Assembly (NCBI RefSeq): GCF_003576645.1 | Contig: NC_044923.1 | Span: 959,255 to 1,023,254 of the forward strand | Origin: Ipomoea triloba | Lineage: Eukaryota; Streptophyta; Magnoliopsida; Solanales; Convolvulaceae | Length of the DNA: 64,000 bases | Direction: 5' to 3' | Shown: one piece after another, positions 21,671 to 32,817 of the stretch | Position numbering within the stretch: the first letter of the stretch is position 1 | Layout: every line of letters starts with the position of its first letter | Program-made: the position numbers and the translations under genes | Notes under the pieces: generated by a model | What the model was told of the DNA's origin: nothing | The model's input: only the letters and a program-made list of their open reading frames with translations | Database searches by the model: none

Positions 21671-22219
21671 ATGGCGGCTTACCAAATCAATGAGATCATA
21701 ACATCTGACTATGATGTTCTTGAATCCATTCGACAGCATTTGCTGAACGACTTCGAAGATTATCCGGCAATGCCAGAGAATGCGTTCGAGCTGTCGCCGT
21801 CCGTGAAATTGGAGCCGGAAATGGGTTTCCCTGATCGGCCGGCGGTTTTGAATTTTCCGGCGGCGGCAGGGGCGCCGCCAATGGGGAAGCGTTACAGGGG
21901 AGTAAGGGTTCGGCCGTGGGGTAAATTCGCCGCCGAAATTAGGGATCCGGCGAAAAATGGGAATCGGCGGTGGCTGGGGACGTATGGGACGGCGGAAGAG
22001 GCGGCGTTGGCGTATGACCGGGCGGCGTTCTGCTTGCGCGGGACGCGGGCTTTGTTGAATTTCCCGTGGAGGGTAAATTCCGGTGAGCCGGCGCCGGTGA
22101 GGATCACTTCGAGGAAGAGGTCAGCATTATCGTCGGAAAGTCATGATCCGGTTAAGAGGAGGAACAGCATGTCAAGTTGTTCAAGTTGTCAAGGTGAATC
22201 CAGTCCATTTACATATTAA
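21671..22219 (+). CDS. AP2/ERF transcription factor, ERF group IX (ERF13/ERF2-like), 182 aa
   Basis: GCC-box binding nuclear regulator of the ethylene/jasmonate response type. A single AP2 domain lies at about residues 74-132 ([45 protein letters not shown]). The N-terminus ([13 protein letters not shown]) matches the conserved start of group IX proteins. A basic stretch (RITSRKR, VKRRN) follows the domain. Intronless. It is shorter than the roughly 210-240 residues I expect for the subgroup: the last residues, SSPFTY, and the stop lie in sequence resembling dispersed MITE copies at 46,315 and 55,313, so the original C-terminus appears to have been replaced. It is on the opposite strand to the ERF at 13,842 and only distantly similar outside the domain, so this is not a recent tandem pair. 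Confidence 0.92.
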   Translation: MAAYQINEIITSDYDVLESIRQHLLNDFEDYPAMPENAFELSPSVKLEPEMGFPDRPAVLNFPAAAGAPPMGKRYRGVRVRPWGKFAAEIRDPAKNGNRRWLGTYGTAEEAALAYDRAAFCLRGTRALLNFPWRVNSGEPAPVRITSRKRSALSSESHDPVKRRNSMSSCSSCQGESSPFTY

Positions 22220-22363
22220 ACGTTCACAATTTACATAATAAATGTTCACAATTTGAATTGTAAACATTTAATAAGTAAATTATGAACGTTCAGTATGTAA
22301 ATTATGTATTTTGAATCAGAATTCATCCTGCAAGATGAATTCGGGTCAACGGAATAATTTGTC
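22191..22363. mobile_element. Mutator-like MITE remnant overlapping the ERF 3' end
   Basis: The block gtccatttacatattaaacg and its inverted partner recur near 46,315 and 55,313. The right end ggaataatttgtc is the M1-type terminus. Possible 9-mers caagttgtc (22,182) and aaaattgtc (22,364) match at 7 of 9. The left inverted repeat is largely missing, so the boundary inside the gene is approximate. Confidence 0.5.
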
Positions 22364-22372
22364 AAAATTGTC

Positions 22373-23104
22373 AACTAGGCTACATGCATAATCAATTCTT
22401 TTTTTGCTTTTTTTCTTTTTGATGATGAGAAAAGTCACCATCATTATTGGCCTGAAGGCATATACTGAATAAAACTTGATATGAACTTTACTCATGTATA
22501 ATATGTTATTTTTTTATTTATTGTTTTCTACACTTGACGAGTTAATAAGCAAATGACACAATTCCATTCATGGGGTTAGCCATGGAACACCAACTGAGAA
22601 CTATGTTCGTTGTCACTTGTGTTTAATTTAATTTGTTGTTTTTTGTGAGAAAAAGATCGGAAAATTGAATGAATCTTTGACAAATTGATACTCAAGTTCA
22701 AGCCGAAGAATCCACATTAGGATTGTAATGCCCGAACATTCAACTTTCTTATAATAAATTAAGTCACTAGACTCATCACTGTGGATAAAGAAAATCGACC
22801 TATAACCCGAGCATTGGTCTAGTGCAGTGGTTGAGAAACTTCACTGGCTCCTAGCAGAGTGGGGGTCGTGTTCCTATAACGAACGTAAAATATTTGGGTT
22901 TGGCTTATGTTGCCTTAAAGATGAGTTCATGGGGTCTATGATGTCATCCGACAAAACCGAGAAACCTAAATTAGCAGGAAGCTAATAGCTAACCAACAAG
23001 TTTACCCATATTTACTTATTACAAAAACAAAGAATTCCGTAACTTTTAAATCTTAATAGCTTAATTGTACGTGTTTAATTTTGAGTTTAGTAATTAAACT
23101 ACTT
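22373..23104. other. Intergenic
   Basis: AT-rich with no gene. 22,795-22,990 contains a degenerate repeat with tggttgagaaacttcactgg and similar text, possibly an old SINE. Confidence 0.4.
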
Positions 23105-23120
23105 AACATTTTTGCTATAA

Positions 23121-23276
23121 GCCAAGGAGCTTGTGGTCCAGCGGCATCAAACCCTTCTCTTTATACGAGAGGGGTGAGTTTGAGCCTCAGTATACTGACT
23201 CTTGTGCTTCAACACTTTTAGAAAGTAGTTATGAACAGATACTGCATTGTAATAGAGTTAGTAGTATTCAAAAAAA
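23121..23276 (+). mobile_element. tRNA-derived SINE (family A), 156 bp, 16-bp target duplication
   Basis: Box A-like gcttgtggtccagcggcatc and box B-like gagtttgagcctc, then the family's 3' part (gaacagatactgcattgtaa) and an A-rich tail. The 16-mer aacatttttgctataa flanks it at 23,105-23,120 and 23,277-23,292, showing target-primed insertion. Confidence 0.9.
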
Positions 23277-23292
23277 AACATTTTTGCTATAA

Positions 23293-24139
23293 AAACTCTT
23301 ATTGTTGGGGTTTAAAAAATCCAAACATTATTCTAAATTAAACTTAGTAATAATCATAGTTTAGATGAAGCAGTCCTGGTCTGTGTTATATACTGTGATG
23401 GCAAGCCCAAGATTTCTTATGAACAATTGTGTTTTGCAAATCAAGTGATGAGTTTAAACATGGAACCAAAATGGGCTTATTTGATTTAGTCTTCTGACTT
23501 ATAGACAATTTCTTTATCAACCTAAGTGGCTTAGGGCCCTTCTTTTGCTATAAAAGCACAATAACAAAAACATCATTCTCCTTCAATAGCCCAGAACAGA
23601 AAATGATAAGTGTATTCAAGAAAAAAAAAAAGCTCTTTAGCATGTCTAACTGAATAGTTAACGGAAAGATAAAAGGTGAAAAGTTAGTAATTAATAAGGT
23701 AATTAATTAAAATCAAAGTGTTTGATAAAATAAATTGTTGAATTAGTTTATAAGTGTAAAAAGACATAAAAAGATAACTTAAATATTATGATTTTGATTA
23801 AAGAAGGGTAGATAGTGTCATTTTTGTAAACACATACTAAATACTGTTTTTTTTTTCAAAAAGGTTGAATCTCCGACCCCTAAGTGTCCTCACACTGAGC
23901 ATCTAGGAGGATACAAATCATGGTAACTCACCTATACCTTTTCTTACCGTGCACAAGAAACCTTCTCACTTTAAGAGTTTATTGGCACAATAATGCATAG
24001 CTAGACCTTTGCTTACGTACTGTGCATAAAGAGCCACATACTTTGAAAAATTACTACCACACTACCATGAGTACGGGAGACTCAATCCATAATTTTTCTT
24101 TTTAAACTTTTTTATGTGACCAATTAAACTGTCCACGCG
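23293..24139. other. Intergenic
   Basis: AT-rich, no gene. 23,866-24,100 resembles a decayed repeat (gttgaatctccgaccc ... gagtacgggagactcaatcc) with SINE-like wording, not resolved further. Confidence 0.4.
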
Positions 24140-24148
24140 AGTTATACC

Positions 24149-24418
24149 CCAATCATTATTGCATGGACCATGATCCACACAGCTACGTGGACCAAAAATA
24201 AAAAGTACATTATTTTTATACTGAAGGTACATAATTTTTATACTGTAGGTACATTATTTTATGGTACATTATTTTTATACTAAAGGTACATTATTTGATA
24301 TATACTGTCAAATAATGTACCTACAGAAAAAAATAATATACCTTCAGTATAAAAATAATGTATTTTTTATTTTTGATCCACACAGCTGTGTGGACCATGG
24401 TCCAGGCAATAATTTGCC
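24149..24418. mobile_element. Mutator-like palindromic MITE (family M2), 270 bp
   Basis: Left end ccaatcattattgcatggacc; right end on the other strand ggcaaattattgcctggacc, sharing its outermost bases with M1. Subterminal ggaccatggtccacacagct and internal aaagtacattatttttatac blocks are inverted, giving a near-complete hairpin. Flanking 9-mers agttatacc (24,140-24,148) and agttacacc (24,419-24,427) match at 8 of 9. Confidence 0.85.
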
Positions 24419-24505
24419 AGTTACACCCTGGGTTGTTTTGTCAAGAATCAGGATACTAATTATTCTCCGAAGATATATTCGTGTCAAGCGTAAAGACCTC
24501 CATTC

Positions 24506-24572
24506 CATGCATGCATACTCTAAAACCCTAACACGTAGCATGCACCTCCATTCACACCCATCCCATGCATGC
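24506..24572 (+). promoter_or_regulatory. Cluster of RY (CATGCA) seed motifs
   Basis: CATGCATGCAT at 24,506, GCATGCAC at 24,538 and CATGCATGC at 24,564, with an ACGT core (acacgtag) at 24,531. RY plus ACGT elements are the known binding sites of ABI3/FUS3/LEC2 and bZIP factors in seed storage and oleosin promoters. They lie 110-175 bases before the oleosin-like ATG. Confidence 0.7.
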
Positions 24573-24681
24573 AATCTCCTCTCAGCTTTATGTACTATTA
24601 ACACACAACCTTTTTCAGTGCGATTATACCATAAATCAAACATGGCCGAAGTTTAAGGTTTTCCTATATATCCTCGTAACA

Positions 24682-24855
24682 ATGTCGTCTCCTCAATATC
24701 AACAAAATATAGCCAAGGCGGCGGCCGCCGTCACCCTGCTAGGCGGCGGACTCCTCTCGCTCGCCGGCCTGACGTTCGCGGGAACCCTAATCGGCCTAAC
24801 TGATTTTTTAGAGTTGAGACTCAAATCAAGACAAGTCACATGGAATCCAACTTGA
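24682..24855 (+). pseudogene. Truncated oleosin-like gene (57 aa)
   Basis: After a short polar head (MSSPQYQQNIAKAAAA) the frame enters the oleosin hydrophobic hairpin: VTLLGGGLLSLAGLTFAGTL and IGLT, matching the first half of the oil-body anchor. It then changes abruptly to DFLELRLKSRQVTWNPT and stops. The proline-knot turn, the second half of the hairpin and the amphipathic tail are absent, so it could not anchor on oil bodies in the normal way. The following DNA is AT-rich repeat, suggesting deletion or insertion. The RY-rich promoter upstream is preserved. An intact continuation through an intron cannot be excluded, but I see no second half in the next kilobase. Confidence 0.65.
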
Positions 24856-24867
24856 AATTTAGAAAAA

Positions 24868-24978
24868 AAATTGTTGAGTTTTCTACAATGTGGAATATTC
24901 TTTAAAAAATTGATGAACTTGGAATTTTGTTACAAAATTGTTGGTTTTTCTACCATGTGGAATATTCTTTAAAAACTG
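24868..24978. repeat. Diverged 67-bp tandem duplication
   Basis: The block gtggaatattctttaaaaa with its surroundings (ttgttgagttttctac / ttgttggtttttctac) occurs twice at an offset of 67 bases, directly behind the oleosin remnant. Confidence 0.7.
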
Positions 24979-25731
24979 ATATTCATCATATTTAATTATA
25001 GAAAAAATATTTATAGAAATATTTGTATAATAATCAAATATGAAAAAACAGTATAAAATACATTTAGGGACCAAAAAAAAATTATATTGACTAAATTTAT
25101 TTATGAAATATACATTTTATATAAATTGACAGTGACATTTCATTTTATATATATGTTTATTGAGTACCCCACAAATAATAATAATTAATTAGCCAACAAA
25201 TTATATCAACTGTACCGATCATGAATCGTCTACACCTACAATTGCCTTGTCGTCATGCATGGTGACACATCGATTATTGGTTAAACAAACAATAAAATTG
25301 TTTAGGTTATGTTAATTTGTCAAAGTCAAATTGCATGTCCAAATTTACTTAACTTGTCAAAGGAGGTAATTAAGGTTCTTTAAATCATTTTCCATTTCTC
25401 CCTAATTAAGCTTTAACATCTTATAGGTTAATACTTGGTATTGTGCAGTACGACTTACCTTTTATGTGTTTACAAATTATTACACATAAACATAATTTAT
25501 TCAGTGCACGCGTACATACTCTTAAGTAATGATTACGAGTTTCTATTATTACAAATAAAAAATAAAAAATTACAGTATAGTTTATTCTTATATGTGTGAT
25601 TTATAGACTATTACATATTAGCAGAGTTTACTTAATACACACCCTTATGTAGTGACACGATAAAGGTTTTTCTCGTCACAAAAAAAGTTGGTCTATAGTC
25701 TAAACTTATATATATATATATAGAATATTAA
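24979..25731. other. Intergenic, AT-rich
   Basis: No gene, no clear mobile element. A TA run at about 25,709-25,721 adjoins the next element. Confidence 0.5.
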
Positions 25732-26667
25732 TCAAATGCGGCTGTGTTGTTAGGTGCGGTCGTGTGGCCAAGCGTGCGCCATTCGATTGTGCTGATCCGA
25801 CGGTGGTTGTGATATATTAGGATTTAGGAAGTTTAATTCGCGTAACTTAAGTGGGGCTTTATGGTAATTGTAAGTGGGGAAGGTAATGTTAGGATACAGA
25901 ATGCACCAACAAACGTATTATTAAAACACACCATTCTACGTTATAAAATGCACCACTGAACAAATTAAAACACACCATTCCCCACCATAGCAAAATACAC
26001 CACTCAATTCAAATGCACCAACAAAATTAAAACACACCATTATACGTTATAAAATACACCAGTTCTCAGATTAAAACACACCACTTAACCACCACACACG
26101 AAATGCAAATACTCGTAAAATTCACCACCATGTGTATTAAAACACACCATTCTACGTTATAAAATGCACCACTGAACCAATTAAAACACACCATTCCCCA
26201 CCATACCGAAATACACCGCTCAATTCAAATGCACCAACAAAATTAAAACACACCATTATACGTTATAAAATGCACCAGTTTTCATATTAAAACACACCAC
26301 TTAACCACCACACACCAAAAACACAAACTATTGCGAATTATACCAATATTATCTCAAATATGAACCAGATTAATGTTGATAATGCACAGACTATTGCGAA
26401 TTACTCCATTCTCGTTCCTCTGTTGAAGTGTCTTTCTTGGAAAGCTTCGCGGTTAATAGAGCGCCTTGGAATCGTGAACGAGCATGTCGTGGTGAGTTGA
26501 GTGGGGTCTTGAATCGTAGTAAACTGACAAGTATACCCCTCCTTCGCGTTAATAATGTTCAGCGCTCTTTTTGTTTTGGATCAACCTGATGCGTTGGATT
26601 AAATCATCTAATGGTGTAGAACAGGCCACATGACCGCACACAAGACCAAGGCCGCACCGGATGCCTC

Positions 26668-26668
<1 letters not shown>
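25732..26668. mobile_element. Large non-autonomous element with internal 216-bp tandem repeat
   Basis: The ends are inverted: left aggtgcggtcgtgtggcc, right on the other strand tgtgcggtcatgtggcc, with further similarity outwards (atgcggc / gtgcggc). The core (25,921-26,336) is two copies of a 216-bp unit built from aaaacacaccatt and ttataaaatgcacc motifs. Flanks are TA microsatellite on both sides. No protein is encoded. Superfamily not determined. Confidence 0.65.

Positions 26669-26672
<4 letters not shown>

Positions 26673-26711
<39 letters not shown>
26673..26711. repeat. (TA)n microsatellite
   Basis: Perfect TA dinucleotide run next to the element at 25,732-26,668. Confidence 0.95.
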
Positions 26712-26714
<3 letters not shown>

Positions 26715-27783
26715 GGAAACATCATCCTTGGTCGTGACAGTTGTGTAATGTGACATCCAAAATTTTAATTAATGCAATGAAAATATATACAATGTCAACT
26801 TTACCTAACTTCACGAGTTTAGTAGTTGCTAACTTGCTAATAGATTGTGAAATTAGTATTACTTAATTAATTAAATTGGAACCAACTAAAATTTGAGGAA
26901 ATTTGGTAGTTCTAGTATTTGAATTGTGTGTGGACCAACTGACCAAGTGAGCTAACTCTGCGGTGTTCTTTTCTAAATATAATTCTTAATTATGTCACAG
27001 TTGTTACTACCGACACAAATTTAGGTTAAAATGAACTAATTTTTGTGATATAGTTAAACTATGAATTCACATTAGATGAAAAGACCAACATTATGGCAAA
27101 GGAAAGCTCGACTCTGATCTGGTCGACAAAGATTACTCATAGCTGATTATTAGCTCAAATAGAGAAGGCCAAAAGTAACTCACATAGATAAGGATCAGAA
27201 TCAAACTTAGATTTTATTGTTACCAAGTCAACTGATTGTCGGACCAACTCGATTAAAAATATCCTAATTTTTAATTGCTTTCTTAGCTTGACCTATTATG
27301 ATGTAGGGTGGAGTGAGCTAGGTCTTCGTGACCGTGTGCATGTGTTGAGTGGTTGTGTGTGAGCATAGACTAGACAAGTTTTCCAACATGGTTTTGAACA
27401 AATTAAATATATGTCAAACAAAATTACAATTATATTAGCTGGTCAATGTTAATGTTGATTTGACAAGTTTTAATTTCCGACAAGGTTGCTTACATATGTA
27501 TACAAAATATATAAGATTAACATAAACTAATCTTTAACATCCCTATCTTAATTATTTAATTGAACCCGACTTTAAAATTAATAAATTAAATTCGAACCTA
27601 AATTTAAAGCTCAATAGAACTCGAGTTTAAACTCAAACTACTATAACTACTTCGAACTTGAACGGCGAGCCTATTTTGGTTCTAGCTCTCGACTAATTGT
27701 TTGCATCCCTAGTCTGATCTAATCCACCGACAACCAATTTATCATTATATGCCTTAAGGATTTGAATGTGAAAAGAGTAGACG

Positions 27784-28026
27784 TTGAGATGGATGCACAA
27801 GAAGTCTATCATGCTATTTATACATACTCGCTTTATTCTATGTTACGTTTGGTGCGTTATAGTGGATAATATTACAGAAGTAGCTAGTCATATTTCTAAT
27901 ATTTATTTCTATTTTGTTAGACGTTCTATGAATCGTGTGATCCACGCTATTGCTCGGAAAGTTGCTTCTATTACTAAACATGATGGAGGAATGACACGTT
28001 GTTCCTGCTCCTCATTTTATTGCTAA
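27784..28026 (+). pseudogene. Non-LTR retrotransposon RNase H-like fragment
   Basis: The end of the frame, VRRSMNRVIHAIARKVASIT, resembles the C-terminal end of the RNase H domain in plant LINE-type elements (a motif of the form RxxNxVAHxLAR). The rest of the element is not visible around it, so this is a short relic. Function none. The match is from memory of the motif. Confidence 0.45.
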
Positions 28027-30362
28027 TGTTTTAAATATTGATAAATATGTATCAAAAAATATATTGATTAATGACTTAAATCCTTTACTTTCACTAAACT
28101 AATAAAAAAATTTAAAAAAAAAAATCAAACATCACACAATTTCTTACATAATACCGACTCTAGTAGAATATAATATACTTAACCCTCTGGGACTCAATCC
28201 TATGATATTTCATTTGAGAGAGCCACTTCATGTTATTAGACTACAAATTCATTAGCTACGAATATATAAATACTTTTGTAAATTTTTATACCCAAGTCGT
28301 CATGCTCTCGCAAACATTACAATAACACAAATGGGACATATTTTAACGTGAAGTAAGTATACTCTCAGATCAATTCCAGTTGGCAGTTACAAAAACTCAT
28401 GAATAAATACACAAATAGTTTATAACTGCAACTCCAACGTTGGCCGCCGGATTAGATGGAGACTACGCGTGTGGTCGTATACTCGATTATACTCGTATTG
28501 ACCAACATATATGCTTCTTTACTTCTTTAAGGATTATTATATCATAGGACTGGCCTAGGCAATCTTATAAACTAAAAAGTGATGGGCATTGTGGAACCTT
28601 AGCCAAGTAATTGAGTTATTGATTTGATAATTACGAGGTTTAATATTTAACATCCAATAAGAGTGGTTTACTAGTTTTTCTTTTAACTAATCAGTTATAT
28701 ATATATATGAGCAACTTGGATCTGACTGGTTTATCTTCTTGTGACCTTTTGCTGGCTATGATCACAATGCGAAGTTTATCCAATGCACAACCTCGGACAA
28801 CTATAAAAATACACCACACCCGGTGCATTACTGAACACATAGTGGTGCATTCTTGCATATCTGATGGTGCAAGACCACACGTCCTAGAGTGTGGTGCATT
28901 TCACCTTTGTACTATACACTTCTTGATGTGGTAAAAAATTGATTAGTCTTAAATTAAAATGATAGATATATAACGCTTTAACATTTTTTTTTTTTTTTTG
29001 GGTTGTTTGACTCTACCTCTCCCACAATATAATGCACAAATTAATAAGTGGCATAGCATAATGGTATATGCTATTAGTGGGAACCTCCATACAATTTTTG
29101 AGTGAGATATTTATAATTTGACCATTAACCTTTTTTTTATGGCATCACTATTATCTTAACCATTATTATTAGTGCATTCATATTGTAATAGGTTTGCCAT
29201 TAACTTTGACATCTTTGATGATTCTCAACGAAGCTAGCTAGACAATGCGATATGACATTGACTTAAATTTAAATCGTCTCTATTACAATGCACAATCAAA
29301 TGAATAATTAAGTGGCATAGCATAATGGTGCTAGTGGGAATCTTCATAAATTTATTAGTGTTCTTTTATTATTATTTGACTATTATTAAGAAGAAGAAAA
29401 TTTGCCTCTCTATATTACCCCCAAAAAAAACATTAATTAAAAACAAAAAAAAAATCCATAATTATTCATAATTTGACATGGTGTCATAAGATACTATAAA
29501 AACTTAGCTTCTTATACTTATTAAGTGTTTAATTTAAACATAACAAATATTATATTAATATAATTACAATGCAAACGAGATATATATTTACATAATGCCT
29601 CACGATATAATTTCTATATTGTGGTGGTGGTTTGGGGGGGGGGCGGGGGGGGGGGCGGTTAGTTGTACACTAAACAAGCAATATAGTCTCTTCATGCCAG
29701 CAGTGGGTTTGTAGTGCATTAGTGCTTGAACCAACAAGCAATTCAAGTCACGCCCGGCTACACGAAGTGCAACGTGACATAACAAACAATACTATTTTTC
29801 GATTCTTGGCATTAGGCGTGGAGCAGTCTTAAATCTCTATACCAACTGTCTTATCCAAAAAGGTATCTACAATTCAGCGAGAGAATTAATCATTGTGTTT
29901 TACGGTGAAAGGTACACCCATGAACCCGCTCACAAGCCCATGAGTAGGTAATCAAATCAATTGATCTAACTTTAAGATTCGACGTCAAATTGTACGCTTC
30001 TGTATATAAATAGTCCAACCCAAATCTCAAATGTTAGTGGCAGGAATTGATGATCAGCCCCAGCCGGCAACTAAAAAGTAAAATAAAATAAAATATTAAG
30101 TATGATTTTTACTTCACTAAATTAATTTCAATGCTCGTTTCTTGCATGTTGAAGTTAGAGTATTTTGAATAAGATTTTTGTACCTGCCTTTTTTCAAATT
30201 TCAACCTTTTACTACTTCATCAACTACCACACGCAGAAACATTAAACAGTGTCCGATAAGATTGGATGGTGTTGTCGGATTGATGACATACATGTCCTTT
30301 CTAACAATGTTATGTTTTTAAATATTAACAGATCAGAAATAATAAATTCTAAAGTGAAAATA

Positions 30363-30709
30363 AGAGCATCCTTATCAATTGGAGTTTTTTCGCGGATTTT
30401 AAGGAGTTTTTGTAAGTGTGATTAGGAAAGAAAAGATGGGAGATGATGAAAAATAAAATAAAACATATTTGATATTTCAAAAAAAATAAAATAAAAAACA
30501 ATCTTTGTCAGGCGCGCCTGACGTGCACGCGCCCGCATGGGCTATCGCGCACAGCAGCTGATGCTTATAATATTAAATTGTCAGATTTACTGTGCTTTGA
30601 ACCCTTCATTTGCAGTTGATCCCCTTTCCTTCTCTCTCTATTTCTCTCACTTGCCATTTGGAAAAATATCTGACATTATCCCCATATGATTCACAAATGT
30701 AGTTGCTCT
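30363..30709. mobile_element. MITE of the agagcatcc family
   Basis: Starts agagcatccttatcaattg and ends (other strand) agagcaactacatttg. It shares gagtttttgtaagtgtgatt and tctgacattatcc blocks with the copy at 62,125-62,461. Fragments also at about 1,145-1,250 and 42,185-42,350. No target duplication could be assigned. Confidence 0.65.
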
Positions 30710-32464
30710 AACAATCTTTATACACCAAATTTTGGTCAAGATTTTTCAGAATTTTATTTCAATCTGAACCCTTTAGTCTACACCTCTCAACAATACAAAT
30801 TTTGTTTTAAGTAGGAGGAACATTTGTTTTTAATTAATTTCACACTTCGTATGGATCATATATAACTTGGTTTTTTCAAAAATAAAGTAATTTAAAAAGA
30901 AAATGAAATTGATGGTATTTTTTGTTATAGGCTCCGATCACCCCATAACTAAGTAAAAGGTACACAGAAAATATAGAGAATGATAGGGATAGATACGAAA
31001 ACGAGACAGCAACTAGTTAGTACCTTTAATTTTAAATCTCTTATTGCTCTTGACCTCTTGTTATTGATAAGTAAGTAAATTGATTGAATTGGCATGATTA
31101 CAATGTTCTCTATACTCAGTAATATGTAATAACTTTTGAAAAAAAAAAATCTAACGCATCCATTTCAATTATGGTATCAATATAGACAAGTAGAAGTTAT
31201 TTTGCATAGCCCTACATATCAGAAAACATGTTTTCCTATATGTGATCTGACATCGTGGAATGTGCACTAACTAACATCGTCCCAACCAATTGGTCGTGCT
31301 CCAACATCATATCGCACCCATAGCCTTCATCATAATGCCCATTATATTGCCCAAATTACTAATATCATGATATGTTTTGGCACATGCCTTGCTATATGCT
31401 TTATTGGCACCAACCCCGTATATTAAACTCAACTATAAAGCAAGCATTTAACTAACGCAATATCCGTCCATTATACTATAAAATGAAAAAAAAATTTAAT
31501 TATAACCATTGAGATTATTTAAACTTAAATAGTATAACATATTAAGACCAACAATAAAAATAAAATTCCAATCTTAACCTCAACTCTTTTTCGTTTTGAA
31601 TCATCAATTTAGGATTGATTCGGTCCTGAATCGTGCCCACCTCTAATTGCATGTCATCAGCAACTAGAAACGTCAAGGAAACCAGATAAGGCATGCCATG
31701 TCGGCCAGGGAATTGAAGGTCGATCGTGTCATTTGACATTTGACATTGGAATTGAACCAATATATATAATGATAAGGATAAAATCGACATTTTGATTCCC
31801 AATTAAGCAGACTTTTCGGACGTTACAATTCAAACTAGAAAAAGTCAATATTTTTTTAGTTCACAGAGTATAAACTTTCAATGCTTCAAACAACAGACAT
31901 TAAAGATTGTGTATATTACTATTACTCCCCACAACTCATTAATTTAAACAAAGGCCCTCTAAATTCCAAATATTGTCTAACACACCCCATGCTGAATTTT
32001 TTTTTTTCACAATAAATAATTATATTTATACTCACTCGTATGATGGTAGTAAAATCATTGTCGTAATTTTTTTTAAAAAAAGTGTCAAATTGACACTTTA
32101 AATCAAATAAATAATGTATAGTAATTGGGCCCCATAATTGAAAAAATCTTTAATGAGGTCTCCTAAGCCGGCAAAACAGTGTAATTAGATTATTAGACAC
32201 TAATTTTACTTATTCAGCAAGTTACCATTGATGTGACCTTGGCTAATTAAGCTAATGCATGAACAGAAAGTCATTAGCCGTTGAATACGATAGATAGACA
32301 AACAGCTTAGAACATCATGTATTAGCTAGCCTAGTCAACACCACATTAGCGATAACTTGTTGAATAGCCTAATCCCCTATTTTTGTCTCTATCTCTATCC
32401 CCGGCAAGGCGGAGAGTCGGGTTCCTTGTCCAGTATGGGTACAATTTGCATCCCTAACTGGAGC

Positions 32465-32501
<37 letters not shown>

Positions 32502-32649
32502 CATTTTGAACTATTTTAACGTTTTGAAAATGTTTGTTTTTTAATTGTGGTAGACAAGTAATTACCAAAATAAAAAATAATAAAAATGTAGACAATGTAA
32601 CTACGTGGAAAGCCCAAACTGCTGTATAGCTTGGAAGCCTCCCTTCTTC

Positions 32650-32657
32650 TATAAATA
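32650..32657 (+). promoter_or_regulatory. TATA box candidate of the lipase gene
   Basis: TATAAATA in cttctataaatacc, 168 bases before the ATG at 32,818; the leader between is pyrimidine- and A-rich as in plant 5' UTRs. Confidence 0.6.
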
Positions 32658-32817
32658 CCACCATTGTTGACCTCCATTATTGATCTTATCAAGCTAATTA
32701 AGCCTTCTGAAATTTCCAGGCTTCAACTAAACCTTTTATATCCCTTTGATCATCCTCTTTAAAAAGCTCAGCTCTCACAAATTTCTCTGATCTCTCTAAA
32801 TCACAACCAAAAAAACC

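Larger units (their letters stand above)
26712..32640. other. Gene-poor intergenic region
   Basis: About 6 kb with no supported gene apart from a retroelement fragment (27,784) and a MITE (30,363). A partial duplication puts gtggcatagcataatgg at both 29,049 and 29,310. 28,790-28,920 has degenerate aatacaccac and gtggtgcatt repeats like those in the element at 25,732. 29,633-29,657 is a G-rich run, and 32,468-32,499 is a poly-A run. Confidence 0.5.
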
